From the NCBI GenBank assembly GCA_017411125.1, contig JAFPNP010000072.1:1-21713 (forward strand): DNA of 21,713 nt, written 5' to 3'. A program made the translations under genes and the position numbers. This document shows, piece after piece, positions 1 to 7,543 of the stretch. Source of the stretch: Kiritimatiellia bacterium (GTDB lineage Bacteria; Verrucomicrobiota; Kiritimatiellia; RFP12; UBA1067). Under the pieces are notes generated by a model that worked only from the letters and a program-made list of their open reading frames with translations, did not search any database and was not told where the DNA came from. Numbering within the stretch: position 1 is the stretch's first letter; every line of letters begins with the position of its first letter.

Positions 1-2182
1 GCGATTCGCCCCCAGACGTCACCGTGAACGTAATTGAAGTGGAGTTGTTCGCGTAACACGTTTCCGCCACTGCATCGCCAGTGTTCAGGTCGATCTGCGC
101 GACATAAGAGCCCGCAGAAAGCCCGGCAAGGCAGTCGAACGCGATTCCTGTGCGTTCAACGGTCGAGCCGCTGCTGGTTTCCGCGATCAAATCATCGTCT
201 GAACCGACAACGCTGCCGTCGGAGATCCGCTTGACCGTAATTCGATTCACCACCTGCATAGACGCATCGACAATACTCCATCTTTCAGACATCGCATAAG
301 AAAGCAACACTGTCTCACCGACCTTGAATTCGGTCTTCCCCTCTGCGCCCTGCGCGGACGAGCCAAGGGCCACATTCGCCAGATAAAAATCTGTGGCAGC
401 AGTTTCCGACGGAATCTCGCCATCCAGATACTTCAATTCCATTCCCGCCCATGTCTCGGCAGGAAGTCCGTCTGGATAGTTCTCGCGAAGAACGTAGCAA
501 GTTGTTCTGCCATAAGAGGTATTTCCGCCTGAAAACGCCGGCAGCATCCCGCGGCATATGACGTTGCGGAGGTTCGGCCCCTTGCCAAAACCGTCAAGAC
601 CGACCGAAGTGACGTTCGGCCCCAGCTCTATGCACGAAAGCGCCGTACAATCCCAAAGCGGATCCATGTCGATTCCTCCAGAGACGAGATTGAACATCAT
701 GCCTCCCATCCAAGCTCCCATCACAATGTGGCATCCGGAAGAGAAGTTGCTCTCCGCCCGCAGATATCTAAGCGACTCGCATCCGCCGAAAGCGCTTGCC
801 TTGAGATCGGCAACGCTTTCCGGCAAGGCAAGCATCCTGAGCGACGTGCAATAAAGGAACGCGCCTCCACCTATCGTGGCGACATTCGCTCCGAAATGCA
901 CCTTCTCCAATTTGCTGCAAGACGCAAACGCGCAATCTTCGATAGTCGTGACGGAATCGGGAATCGTCACTTCGGTCAGAGACCTGCAGTATGCGAACGC
1001 CCACGGGCCTATAGATCGCACGGGGCATCCTCCCAGGCTCGCCGGAATCGTCAAAGCGCCAGCAACCGACTTGTCTATGGCTCCAGTTTCGATTATGTTG
1101 CCGCCAGAAACAGGATATTTCCCGTCGCCTATTATTTGGGCGTACAAAACAGGCTTCTCTTTCGTCCCGCCATTCAATATCTGATTCCAGACAATGCCGT
1201 TTGCATCGGTAAACGAATTCAACTCCCCAAGGCTGACCCAGCGGGCGTAGTAGGTCACATCGCCCGTCACAACCGTATCGGCCGTAACGGCCTCGCCGCC
1301 TTCTTCCGCCGTGTACCAACCGAGGAAAATGCGCCCGTTAAGCGCGACCACAGGCAGTTCGCCGAGCTTCTCTCCGTTCTGGCGAACACGCATGGACGTA
1401 TCGCCCGCGCCGCCGCCAGCCTCGAAATTGACGGCAAAGCCGGCAGGACCGGCGGCCTGCGTGAATGTTATGTTCGTGAGGACGAGCCAATTGTCAGACG
1501 ATGGACGTATGGAGATTGTCGCAGTGCGCACTTTGTCCGTCATGTTTGGCGCAGCCGTGAAGACGATGTCGTTCACCGCGTTCTTGTAAGTCGCCTTGCC
1601 ATCTTTGCCCGCGCCGGAAATCGCAAGCCACTCGGAATCGGATGATGCAATGAAACCAACCGAATTCGTGACCAGATGGTCGCCGGCAAGGACTGTTCCA
1701 CCAGGCGTCGCCCATACGTTTGTTATGTATCGCTTTTCAACAGATGCCCTAAAGGAGCGATTAGTCTCATTCTTCTCGATGCCCGTATCAATCAAGTCGG
1801 TCAAGAGATGATAACTGCCACGGCTCTGTGCAACTCTTTCCGGCGTCGAAACCCCATGCCCGGAAACCACATATGAATAATATTTTCCGCCTTCAGCTTC
1901 ATAATCCGTATAAAACGAGGTATTGGTCACGGTAGCAATAAGTGCACCGTCGCGATATATGTCGAATGGTCCATCCTGCACTGGCGTGCTGACTGTTCCT
2001 ATTTCATTGGGAACGACGCGGTTACAGTCCCAATGTACAATCACCCCTAGAGGGCCTATGGAAGTTATTCCATGCCGCATCTCGTACCATGGTCCAGCTG
2101 CCCCCGCGCCGAACGGCGCAAGCATCGCCACTCCAACTGCAACTACTGCCAGCGATCGGATCAACTTCGTCAATCTTTTCAT
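1..2182 (-). CDS. Large secreted BspA-type leucine-rich repeat protein with InlB-like and CARDB-like modules (partial, C-terminus off left edge)
   Basis: I translated the minus strand by hand from ATG at 2182-2180. The frame stays open to the window edge, so at least 727 residues are present and the stop lies outside. Residues 1-29 are a signal peptide (MKRLTKLIR, a hydrophobic run, then AGA-A). About 148-245 is an Ig/BACON-like stretch ending ITFTQAAG. About 252-318 is an InlB/Listeria-Bacteroides-type repeat (GWYTAEEGG ... VTYYARW). About 374-570 holds BspA-type leucine-rich repeats (WAFAYCRSLTEVTIPDSV, then CAFASCSKLEKV). About 596-727 resembles a CARDB adhesion-like beta domain (FYLANVALG, then FKVGETVLLSY). 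An AAGGA ribosome site (2195-2191) sits 8 bases before the ATG. Such proteins are exported or surface proteins that bind matrix, mucus or glycans; the ligand here is unknown. It is divergent from the gene at 2921. Confidence 0.85.
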   Translation of the reverse strand, partial: MKRLTKLIRSLAVVAVGVAMLAPFGAGAAGPWYEMRHGITSIGPLGVIVHWDCNRVVPNEIGTVSTPVQDGPFDIYRDGALIATVTNTSFYTDYEAEGGKYYSYVVSGHGVSTPERVAQSRGSYHLLTDLIDTGIEKNETNRSFRASVEKRYITNVWATPGGTVLAGDHLVTNSVGFIASSDSEWLAISGAGKDGKATYKNAVNDIVFTAAPNMTDKVRTATISIRPSSDNWLVLTNITFTQAAGPAGFAVNFEAGGGAGDTSMRVRQNGEKLGELPVVALNGRIFLGWYTAEEGGEAVTADTVVTGDVTYYARWVSLGELNSFTDANGIVWNQILNGGTKEKPVLYAQIIGDGKYPVSGGNIIETGAIDKSVAGALTIPASLGGCPVRSIGPWAFAYCRSLTEVTIPDSVTTIEDCAFASCSKLEKVHFGANVATIGGGAFLYCTSLRMLALPESVADLKASAFGGCESLRYLRAESNFSSGCHIVMGAWMGGMMFNLVSGGIDMDPLWDCTALSCIELGPNVTSVGLDGFGKGPNLRNVICRGMLPAFSGGNTSYGRTTCYVLRENYPDGLPAETWAGMELKYLDGEIPSETAATDFYLANVALGSSAQGAEGKTEFKVGETVLLSYAMSERWSIVDASMQVVNRITVKRISDGSVVGSDDDLIAETSSGSTVERTGIAFDCLAGLSAGSYVAQIDLNTGDAVAETCYANNSTSITFTVTSGGES

Positions 2183-2245
2183 CGTCGTTTTCCTTTTCTA
2201 TTTTCCCTGTTGTTACGCGATTTCGGATTCGGCGCGGGGAAAATG

Positions 2246-2256
2246 ACACCTCCTCC
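2246..2256 (-). promoter_or_regulatory. Orphan Shine-Dalgarno-like GGAGGAGGTGT in the leader of the leucine-rich repeat gene
   Basis: Read on the minus strand this is GGAGGAGGTGT, a near-ideal anti-16S complement, yet no ATG, GTG or TTG follows at a normal distance. The gene's own start has a separate AAGGA site at 2195-2191. A 16-codon frame (ATG at 2261-2259, stop TAA near 2213) overlaps the motif but has no ribosome site of its own. It may be a ribosome standby site, a leader-peptide relic or chance. Confidence 0.3.
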
Positions 2257-2259
2257 GAT

Positions 2260-2381
2260 GCATCAAGGTAGGTGTGTGAGAAAACCTTCGAACGATACAC
2301 GAAGGAGGCGAGACTGCACGAAGGCAGTGTCCTTCTTCAAGCGCCGTTCTCGGTTTAGTTTCTCACACTTCACCTTGACGC
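2260..2381 (-). ncRNA. Long-stem structured element, candidate 5' leader RNA or small inverted-repeat element
   Basis: The two ends are inverted repeats. 2260-2269 pairs with 2372-2381 (10 positions, one mismatch), then a 4x3 internal loop, then 2274-2283 (GTGTGAGAAA) pairs perfectly with 2359-2368. Inside are two mutually exclusive helices that share one strand: 2285-2290 with 2300-2305 (CCTTCG/CGAAGG), or 2301-2306 with 2330-2335 (GAAGGA/TCCTTC). A further hairpin, 2313-2317 with 2324-2328, nests in the second. On the minus strand the element ends 77 bases before the leucine-rich repeat start codon, which suits a leader RNA, but the strand is not established. I do not recognise it as a known riboswitch class. 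A MITE-like element or an invertible segment is also possible. Confidence 0.45.
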
Positions 2382-2552
2382 AAACCCAAATGCGGCTCCG
2401 TGCTACTGCGATTCGCACATCCCCACGCGGGCAATCTGTCATTCCGCCGTCAAGCGGCCACCCGGCCACCTTTCCGGCGAAACACAAGCAGTCTAGCATC
2501 TTTGCCGCCGCAATGCAAGAGGATTTTCAAGTTTTACGCCACTTTTGCTTCC

Positions 2553-2574
2553 GGCGCGTTGAGGACAACGCGCC
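2553..2574. repeat. REP-like hairpin, copy 1 (AGGA loop)
   Basis: A perfect 9-base-pair stem, GGCGCGTTG (2553-2561) with CAACGCGCC (2566-2574), closed by the loop AGGA. The loop, stem core and following CCT recur at 2803-2822 in the same orientation. There is no T tract, so it is not a typical intrinsic terminator. Confidence 0.6.
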
Positions 2575-2636
2575 CTGACAATTTGCCACAATCGCCGTAT
2601 CCATGGGAAATCAGTCTGCCCCTATGGGGCTATGGC

Positions 2637-2744
2637 AAAATCGTGGGCACGGTTTAACAAAATCGTGGGCACGGTTTTATAAAAACGTGGGCACGGTTTC
2701 GTAAAAGCGTGGGCACGATTTTCCCAACCCGTGCCCACGCTTTT
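2637..2744. repeat. Array of five palindromic sites at exact 22-base period
   Basis: Consensus of each site is AAAAnCGTGGGCACGnTTT, an imperfect palindrome around a central GG. Centres lie at 2646.5, 2668.5, 2690.5, 2712.5 and 2734.5, so the spacing is exactly 22 bases each time. The first four sites have the core CGTGGGCACG in the same orientation. The fifth has the inverted core CGTGCCCACG and a degenerate left arm on the plus strand. Sites four and five also make a 15-base perfect inverted repeat (2703-2717 with 2730-2744). The array ends 110 bases before the -35 of the rightward promoter. It could be an operator array for a dimeric regulator or a structural DNA repeat. A period not divisible by three argues against coding. 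Confidence 0.75.
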
Positions 2745-2773
2745 GTCATATACCCTAAAGGCGGCGCAAAACA

Positions 2774-2797
2774 GGAGGGGACAGCGCCCGTCCCTCC
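2774..2797. repeat. Hairpin next to REP-like copy 2
   Basis: GGAGGGGAC (2774-2782) can pair with GTCCCTCC (2790-2797) with one bulged G and a 7-base loop. It sits 5 bases before the second AGGA-loop hairpin, so the two may form one composite repeat. Confidence 0.4.
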
Positions 2798-2802
2798 CGT
2801 GC

Positions 2803-2822
2803 GGCGCGTGAGGACACGCGCC
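2803..2822. repeat. REP-like hairpin, copy 2 (AGGA loop)
   Basis: A perfect 8-base-pair stem, GGCGCGTG (2803-2810) with CACGCGCC (2815-2822), and the loop AGGA. It has the same design, loop and orientation as the hairpin at 2553-2574. The two bracket the palindrome array at nearly equal distances (62 and 58 bases). Confidence 0.6.
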
Positions 2823-2853
2823 CTCCCATTCCGTGCGGCCGCGCAACGGTGCA

Positions 2854-2883
2854 TTGACATCGGCCTGTGGATTTTGATACAAT
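2854..2883 (+). promoter_or_regulatory. Sigma70-type promoter for the HzsA-like gene
   Basis: TTGACA at 2854-2859, an 18-base spacer and TACAAT at 2878-2883. A start of transcription near 2890 would leave a leader of about 30 bases before the ATG at 2921. It is the best -35/-10 pair I saw in the window. Confidence 0.7.
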
Positions 2884-2920
2884 TCAAAGTGCTTCGATTT
2901 ATGCCAAATAGGGAATGACA

Positions 2921-5797
2921 ATGAAAACCATTTGTACGCTTCTTCTGCCCACTGTCCTTTCGTGTACCGTGTTCGCGGCGGCTCCGCACCGCATCGAGGC
3001 CGAAAAGGGCGAAATGCTGCCGGACGCCACGGGCAGAAAGGCCGGTCCGTACAACAACATCCCCGGCTCGTCGGGCGGTTCGATACTGGCGTACTTCCAG
3101 GACGGAAGAGGCGTCCGCTACGGCAAAACGCCAATCGCCGCGAAATGGGTGGTGGCCCGCTTCGGGACGAACAACGGCGGCAAGGACGCCAAAGTGCAGT
3201 TCTTCGACGGCAGCAGGCATCTTGGCGACATGGTCTTCCCGGACACCGGCGATTTCCATCGGCTGGACGACGCCATCTGCGCGCGTATCGACATCCCCGC
3301 CGGCGCGGACCTCCGCATCGTCGCGCCGTCGCGCCCGGTCAACATCGACTACTTCGACCTGTACAACACCGAAGAAAAGCCCGCGCTTCCCAAAGACGCG
3401 ATACCGTCCGTCGGCGACCTCCGCAAGGAACTGTTCGACGGCAAATTCGGGAAGTTCGACGAAATCGTCTTCGCCACGCGCACCCACACGGGCGAACACT
3501 GGTACGCGAACTTCGGCTACTACTGCTACGGAAGGAGCCACGCGATCCTCAACCGGCAGGGGCGGCTGGTCGCATACAACCTGCGCACAGGATCCTTCCG
3601 CACGATCCTCGAAGACATCGCCGGCGCAGTCCGCGACCCGTGCGTGCACTACGACGGGCGCACCATACTCTTCTCGTACCGTCCCGGCGACCAAGACCGC
3701 TACCATCTCTTCACTATCAACTCCGACGGCACGGGCCTGAAGCAGCTGACGTTCGGCGAATACGACGACATCGAGCCTACATGGCTCCCGGACGGCGACA
3801 TCATGTTCGTCTCGGCCCGCGCCCGCCGCTGGGTGAACTGCTGGCTCACGCAGGTGGGCACCATCTACCGCATGAAGCCGGACGGTTCCGGCATCAGGAT
3901 GCTCTCCGCCAACATCGAACACGACAATACGCCCTGGCCGCTTCACGACGGACGCATCGCGTACATGCGCTGGGAATACGTGGACCGCCGGCAGGTGACG
4001 TTCCACCACCTCTGGACGATGAACCCGGACGGCACGCAGCATCAGATACTGCAGGGCAACACGTACCCCAACGGCGTCTACATCGACGCGAAGCCGATTC
4101 CCGGTTCCGACGACATCGTATTCATCGATTCGCCCTGGCACGGCACGACGGAGCACGGCGGCCTCCTCAGCGTCCTCTCCGCCAAGTCCGGCCCGGACGA
4201 CCGCTCGAACGTACACCACATATCGAAAAGCGGCCGCTGCTACGATCCGTGGGCGTTCTCGCCAGACCTCTTCATGGCGACAGACGGAGGGAAAGTGTTC
4301 CTGATGGACAGGCGCGGGCGGACGGCCGATCTCTTCGGTCTTCCGGCGGAGTTCACGGTGTTCGAGGGCGCGAGCGACGGCGGGTCGCGCATCAGCGAAC
4401 CGCGCCCGCTCATGCCGCACAAGCGCGAGAGGGTTCTCGCCGACCGCACCGACCCGTCGTCCAAGACGGGCGAGTTCTACCTCGAGAACGTGATGATAAG
4501 CCGCAGCCTGCAGGGCGTCAAGCCCGGCACGATAAAGAAGCTGATGGTAATGGAAACGCTGCCAAAACCGATCAACTACACCGGCGGCATGGATCCGCTT
4601 TCCTACGGCGGCACGTTCACGCTCACGCGCCAGCTCGGCACGGTGCCGGTGGAGGCGGACGGCAGCGCGTACTTCCGAGTTCCGGCGCTGAAGTCGCTCT
4701 TCTTCGTCGCGATGGACGCCGAGGGCCGCGCCGTGAAACGCATGCAGAGCTTCACGCAGGTCATGCCCGGCGAGAGGCAGGGATGCGTTGGATGCCACGA
4801 GAAAAAGACGCAGACCATCGCGCGGCGCGCATCCACCGTCTCGATGGCGCTCTCGCGCAAGCCGTCCGAGATCGATCCGTCCGGCGTGATCTTCGACGTG
4901 CCGGACTTCCCCCGCGACGTGCAGCCAGTGCTGGACCGCTCGTGCGTCAAGTGCCACAACCCGGACAAACGGTGCGGCAACGTGGATCTCAGCGGCGACC
5001 GCGGCCCGATGTTCTCCATGGCGTACTACTGCCTCGTGGCGCACAACCAGGTGCTTGACGGACGTAACTCCCAAAAGAGCGACTGGCCTCCCTACGCACG
5101 CGGCAGCGGCGGCAGCCCGCTCATGGAAAAGATATCCGGCAGGCACCACGGCGCGACAGTCGCTCCCGCCGACCGGCGCGTGATAATGCAGTGGCTGGAC
5201 GCGTCCGCCCCGTATCCCGGCACCTACGCCGCACTCGGCTGCGGCTCGATAGGCGGCTACCTGCAGAACAAGCAGGTGATGAACAACGACCGGGCGCGCG
5301 CAGCAGCCGTCGCCGCGCAGGAAGTCATCAGGCGCCGCTGCGACACCTGCCATACCGGCGGCAACCGTCTGCCGCACTACCTCTCGGACGAAAACGGCAT
5401 CAGCTTCTGGACGCCGAACTGGAACGACCGCCGCCTGAGAAAGTGGCACCGCCACCTGCTCTTCAACCTCACGCGCCCGGAGAAGTCGCTGTTCCTCAAG
5501 GCTCCCCTTGCGAAAGAGGCGGGCGGATTCGGCATGGGCAAAGAAGGCAAGGCCGTGTTCAAGTCCGCGGACGATCCGGACTACAAGACCATCCTCGCGA
5601 TGATACAGGACGGACACGACGTACTTGAAAAGATCAAGCGTTTCGACATGAAAGGATTCCGTCCGCCCAAGCCGTACTTCCGCGAAATGAAGCGCTACGG
5701 CATACTGCCTGAATCGTTCGATCTCGACCGCGACACGGCAGACCCGTACGCCCTCGACCGCAAGTACTGGGCGCTCGACTGGACGCAGCTTCGATAG
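2921..5797 (+). CDS. Secreted HzsA-like trihaem protein with N-terminal CBM6/35-like domain
   Basis: A protein of 958 residues from ATG 2921; that start has GGGA 6 bases upstream, whereas the in-frame ATG at 2915 touches the GGGA and is less likely. Residues 1-20 are a signal peptide. About 23-150 resembles a carbohydrate-binding module (RIEAEKGE at the start, NIDYFDLYN at the end). About 160-500 looks like a beta-propeller with TolB-like strands (INSDGTGLKQLTF, IEPTWLPDGDIMFVSAR). Three CxxCH haem motifs follow: CVGCH 622-626, CVKCH 675-679 and CDTCH 807-811. This layout matches the 'HzsA-related' family of Planctomycetes, Verrucomicrobia and Lentisphaerae, related by fold to the hydrazine synthase alpha subunit. 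True hydrazine synthesis is unlikely, since no beta or gamma subunits are nearby. It should be periplasmic or extracellular; substrate unknown. It is the first gene behind the promoter at 2854. Confidence 0.85.
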   Translation: MKTICTLLLPTVLSCTVFAAAPHRIEAEKGEMLPDATGRKAGPYNNIPGSSGGSILAYFQDGRGVRYGKTPIAAKWVVARFGTNNGGKDAKVQFFDGSRHLGDMVFPDTGDFHRLDDAICARIDIPAGADLRIVAPSRPVNIDYFDLYNTEEKPALPKDAIPSVGDLRKELFDGKFGKFDEIVFATRTHTGEHWYANFGYYCYGRSHAILNRQGRLVAYNLRTGSFRTILEDIAGAVRDPCVHYDGRTILFSYRPGDQDRYHLFTINSDGTGLKQLTFGEYDDIEPTWLPDGDIMFVSARARRWVNCWLTQVGTIYRMKPDGSGIRMLSANIEHDNTPWPLHDGRIAYMRWEYVDRRQVTFHHLWTMNPDGTQHQILQGNTYPNGVYIDAKPIPGSDDIVFIDSPWHGTTEHGGLLSVLSAKSGPDDRSNVHHISKSGRCYDPWAFSPDLFMATDGGKVFLMDRRGRTADLFGLPAEFTVFEGASDGGSRISEPRPLMPHKRERVLADRTDPSSKTGEFYLENVMISRSLQGVKPGTIKKLMVMETLPKPINYTGGMDPLSYGGTFTLTRQLGTVPVEADGSAYFRVPALKSLFFVAMDAEGRAVKRMQSFTQVMPGERQGCVGCHEKKTQTIARRASTVSMALSRKPSEIDPSGVIFDVPDFPRDVQPVLDRSCVKCHNPDKRCGNVDLSGDRGPMFSMAYYCLVAHNQVLDGRNSQKSDWPPYARGSGGSPLMEKISGRHHGATVAPADRRVIMQWLDASAPYPGTYAALGCGSIGGYLQNKQVMNNDRARAAAVAAQEVIRRRCDTCHTGGNRLPHYLSDENGISFWTPNWNDRRLRKWHRHLLFNLTRPEKSLFLKAPLAKEAGGFGMGKEGKAVFKSADDPDYKTILAMIQDGHDVLEKIKRFDMKGFRPPKPYFREMKRYGILPESFDLDRDTADPYALDRKYWALDWTQLR

Positions 5798-5818
5798 ACA
5801 CGAGGGAAACAACAGACA

Positions 5819-7534
5819 ATGCAAACCTGCACGACAGCGAATACAATCGTCGGCGCCGCCGTTTCATGCCTTGCGGCTTTCACCGCCATGCTCTCTGCGC
5901 AAGCGGGAGAAGACGCGCCGTTCTGCGCGTTGCGCTTCGGCTACCGCTACACGCAGCCCGACAAATGGCCGGAAATGCGCGCGGCCTTGGCGAAGAACAG
6001 GGCTGCGTTCGACGAAGTGTGGTTCTCGACCGGCGTGAGCTTCCCGTCTCTCGCATGGCACGAGGAGCACGCGCGGCAGTGCGCGAAAGCGGCCGGCGAC
6101 CTGCGGAAGCTCGGCATAGTTCCGTCCATCGAGATACAGACGATCATCGGACACACGGACGCGATCATCGGCGCGGGCGACTGCTCCGGGCAGAACTGGG
6201 GGACGATGGTATCCGCCGACGGTCTGGCGGCCAAGCACCTGTCCTGTCCGCGCGATCCCCGGCTCGTCGCGTATTTTGTCCGCGTGGCCGAGCTGCATGC
6301 GGCGTGGAAACCCGGCTCCGTATGGGTGGACGACGACATGTCGTACCGCAACCGCGCGCCGGTCCTCAAGCCCGAAAACCGTCTGGCCGGATGTTTCTGC
6401 GATGCCTGCATAGCCCGTTTCTCGCGGGCGGAAGGCAAGACGTGGGAGAGGCCTGCGCTTGCAAAAGCGATCCGTTCGGACGCGTCGATGCGGAAACGCT
6501 GGAACGAATATTCCTGCGGCGTCATGGGCGAACTGACGCGCGCGATCGCCGCCGCCGTGCACCGCGTCTCGCCCGGAACCGTCATGGGATACCAGTACGG
6601 CGGGACGCTGCGCTCCGCCATTCCGCGCGGCCTCTTCGACGGAAGCGGAAAGCCCATCCGGCTGCGTCCTGGCGCCGGCGCGTATTGGGACACCGATCCG
6701 TACAGACAACTGGACAAGGCGTATTACCTCCAGACGATGCTGGACGGCTTTCGCGGCGAAAAGTGGATCGGCGCATGCTGCCCCGAGATCGAGACGTGTC
6801 CGCGCACGTTCGCCTGCCGCACGGCGCAAGGGCTAATACTCGAAGCGTTCGAAAACCTGGCGCTGGGAATGGATTTCGTCAGCATGTTCGCGGCGGACGC
6901 GCGTACCGACGAAACGACTGACTTCTATGCCGACAGCCTCTTTCCGCGTCTTGCTAAAGCCAATGCGTTCCTGCGTGGCTACCGCGACGCGAACGACGGG
7001 ACGAAGCCGTGCGGGTTTTCCGTGCCCGGCGGGGAACCCGCGATGCTGGTCGCATGCCGGGGCGTTCCCATCGTCTGCGCCACGGGGCGTTCTCTGGGGA
7101 AGTTGCCGGACGTCGCGTCCATCAACGTGCGCATGGCCGGATCTGGCGAAGTGAACACGCGCTCTCCGGGATACCAGACGCGCGTCATGCAGATCGCCTC
7201 CTCGACTGGCCTGACAAACTTCTATGCGCGATGCGACCGGGCCGCCGGCGGCAAGATGCCGATATTGTTCGAATCTGCGGTGCGGGCGTTTGCGATGCCG
7301 CGCGTGCGGAGCGACATGACGCTTGCGACGATGGCGTTCGTGAACGCCTCGATCGACAGACAGGACCCGGTGGCGATTCGCCTGAGAGGCGTTCCGGCAA
7401 ATGCCAAGACAGCGGTCTGGCGCCAGCCGGAAGCCGAGGACGCCGAAATCGCGCTAACGCGCGACCGCGAAGAAGTCCTCATGCGCCTGCCGCGAATCGG
7501 CGCGTGGGAGTGCGGCTATCTTTCGTTCAAGTAA
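5819..7534 (+). CDS. Secreted TIM-barrel, glycosidase-like protein of unknown specificity
   Basis: A protein of 571 residues starting 21 bases after the HzsA-like stop, with GAGGG upstream of the ATG. A signal peptide is visible (hydrophobic run to about residue 27, SAQAGEDA). The middle has features of glycoside-hydrolase-like barrels: FDEVWFSTG early, SVWVDDDMSYRNRAP with a DDD acidic cluster, then the Cys pair CFCDACIARF seen in GH42-like and other uncharacterised barrel families. The last 150 residues look like a beta-sandwich (ATMAFVNASIDRQDP, ending GAWECGYLSFK). I cannot assign a CAZy family or catalytic residues with certainty. Its place between a sugar-binding-like cytochrome and a secreted phosphodiesterase suggests extracytoplasmic carbohydrate handling. 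Confidence 0.7.
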   Translation: MQTCTTANTIVGAAVSCLAAFTAMLSAQAGEDAPFCALRFGYRYTQPDKWPEMRAALAKNRAAFDEVWFSTGVSFPSLAWHEEHARQCAKAAGDLRKLGIVPSIEIQTIIGHTDAIIGAGDCSGQNWGTMVSADGLAAKHLSCPRDPRLVAYFVRVAELHAAWKPGSVWVDDDMSYRNRAPVLKPENRLAGCFCDACIARFSRAEGKTWERPALAKAIRSDASMRKRWNEYSCGVMGELTRAIAAAVHRVSPGTVMGYQYGGTLRSAIPRGLFDGSGKPIRLRPGAGAYWDTDPYRQLDKAYYLQTMLDGFRGEKWIGACCPEIETCPRTFACRTAQGLILEAFENLALGMDFVSMFAADARTDETTDFYADSLFPRLAKANAFLRGYRDANDGTKPCGFSVPGGEPAMLVACRGVPIVCATGRSLGKLPDVASINVRMAGSGEVNTRSPGYQTRVMQIASSTGLTNFYARCDRAAGGKMPILFESAVRAFAMPRVRSDMTLATMAFVNASIDRQDPVAIRLRGVPANAKTAVWRQPEAEDAEIALTRDREEVLMRLPRIGAWECGYLSFK

Positions 7535-7543
7535 GGAGAAAAC

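Larger units (their letters stand above)
2183..2920. other. Structure-rich divergent intergenic region (738 bases)
   Basis: No credible protein gene lies here; the open frames are short and match no family I recognise. From left to right it holds the leader of the minus-strand leucine-rich repeat gene, a long-stem element (2260-2381), plain sequence (2382-2552), an AGGA-loop hairpin (2553-2574), five palindromes of 22-base period (2637-2744), two adjacent hairpins (2774-2797 and 2803-2822) and a sigma70-like promoter (2854-2883) reading rightwards. I see nothing notable in 2382-2552 beyond GC-rich sequence. Confidence 0.8.

Noticed and set aside
2637..2744. CRISPR array
   Set aside because: The 22-base units are directly adjacent with no spacers, the core inverts in the last unit, and no cas genes are present.
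2921..5797. A true hydrazine synthase and anammox metabolism
   Set aside because: No beta or gamma subunit, hydrazine dehydrogenase or nitrite enzymes are nearby, and HzsA-like proteins are common in non-anammox PVC bacteria.
2654..5824. A 1056-codon open frame on the minus strand opposite the HzsA-like gene
   Set aside because: It is low-complexity Arg/Val/Ala/His-rich sequence mirroring a GC-rich gene whose plus-strand product has a signal peptide and haem motifs, and it runs through the 22-base repeats and the promoter.
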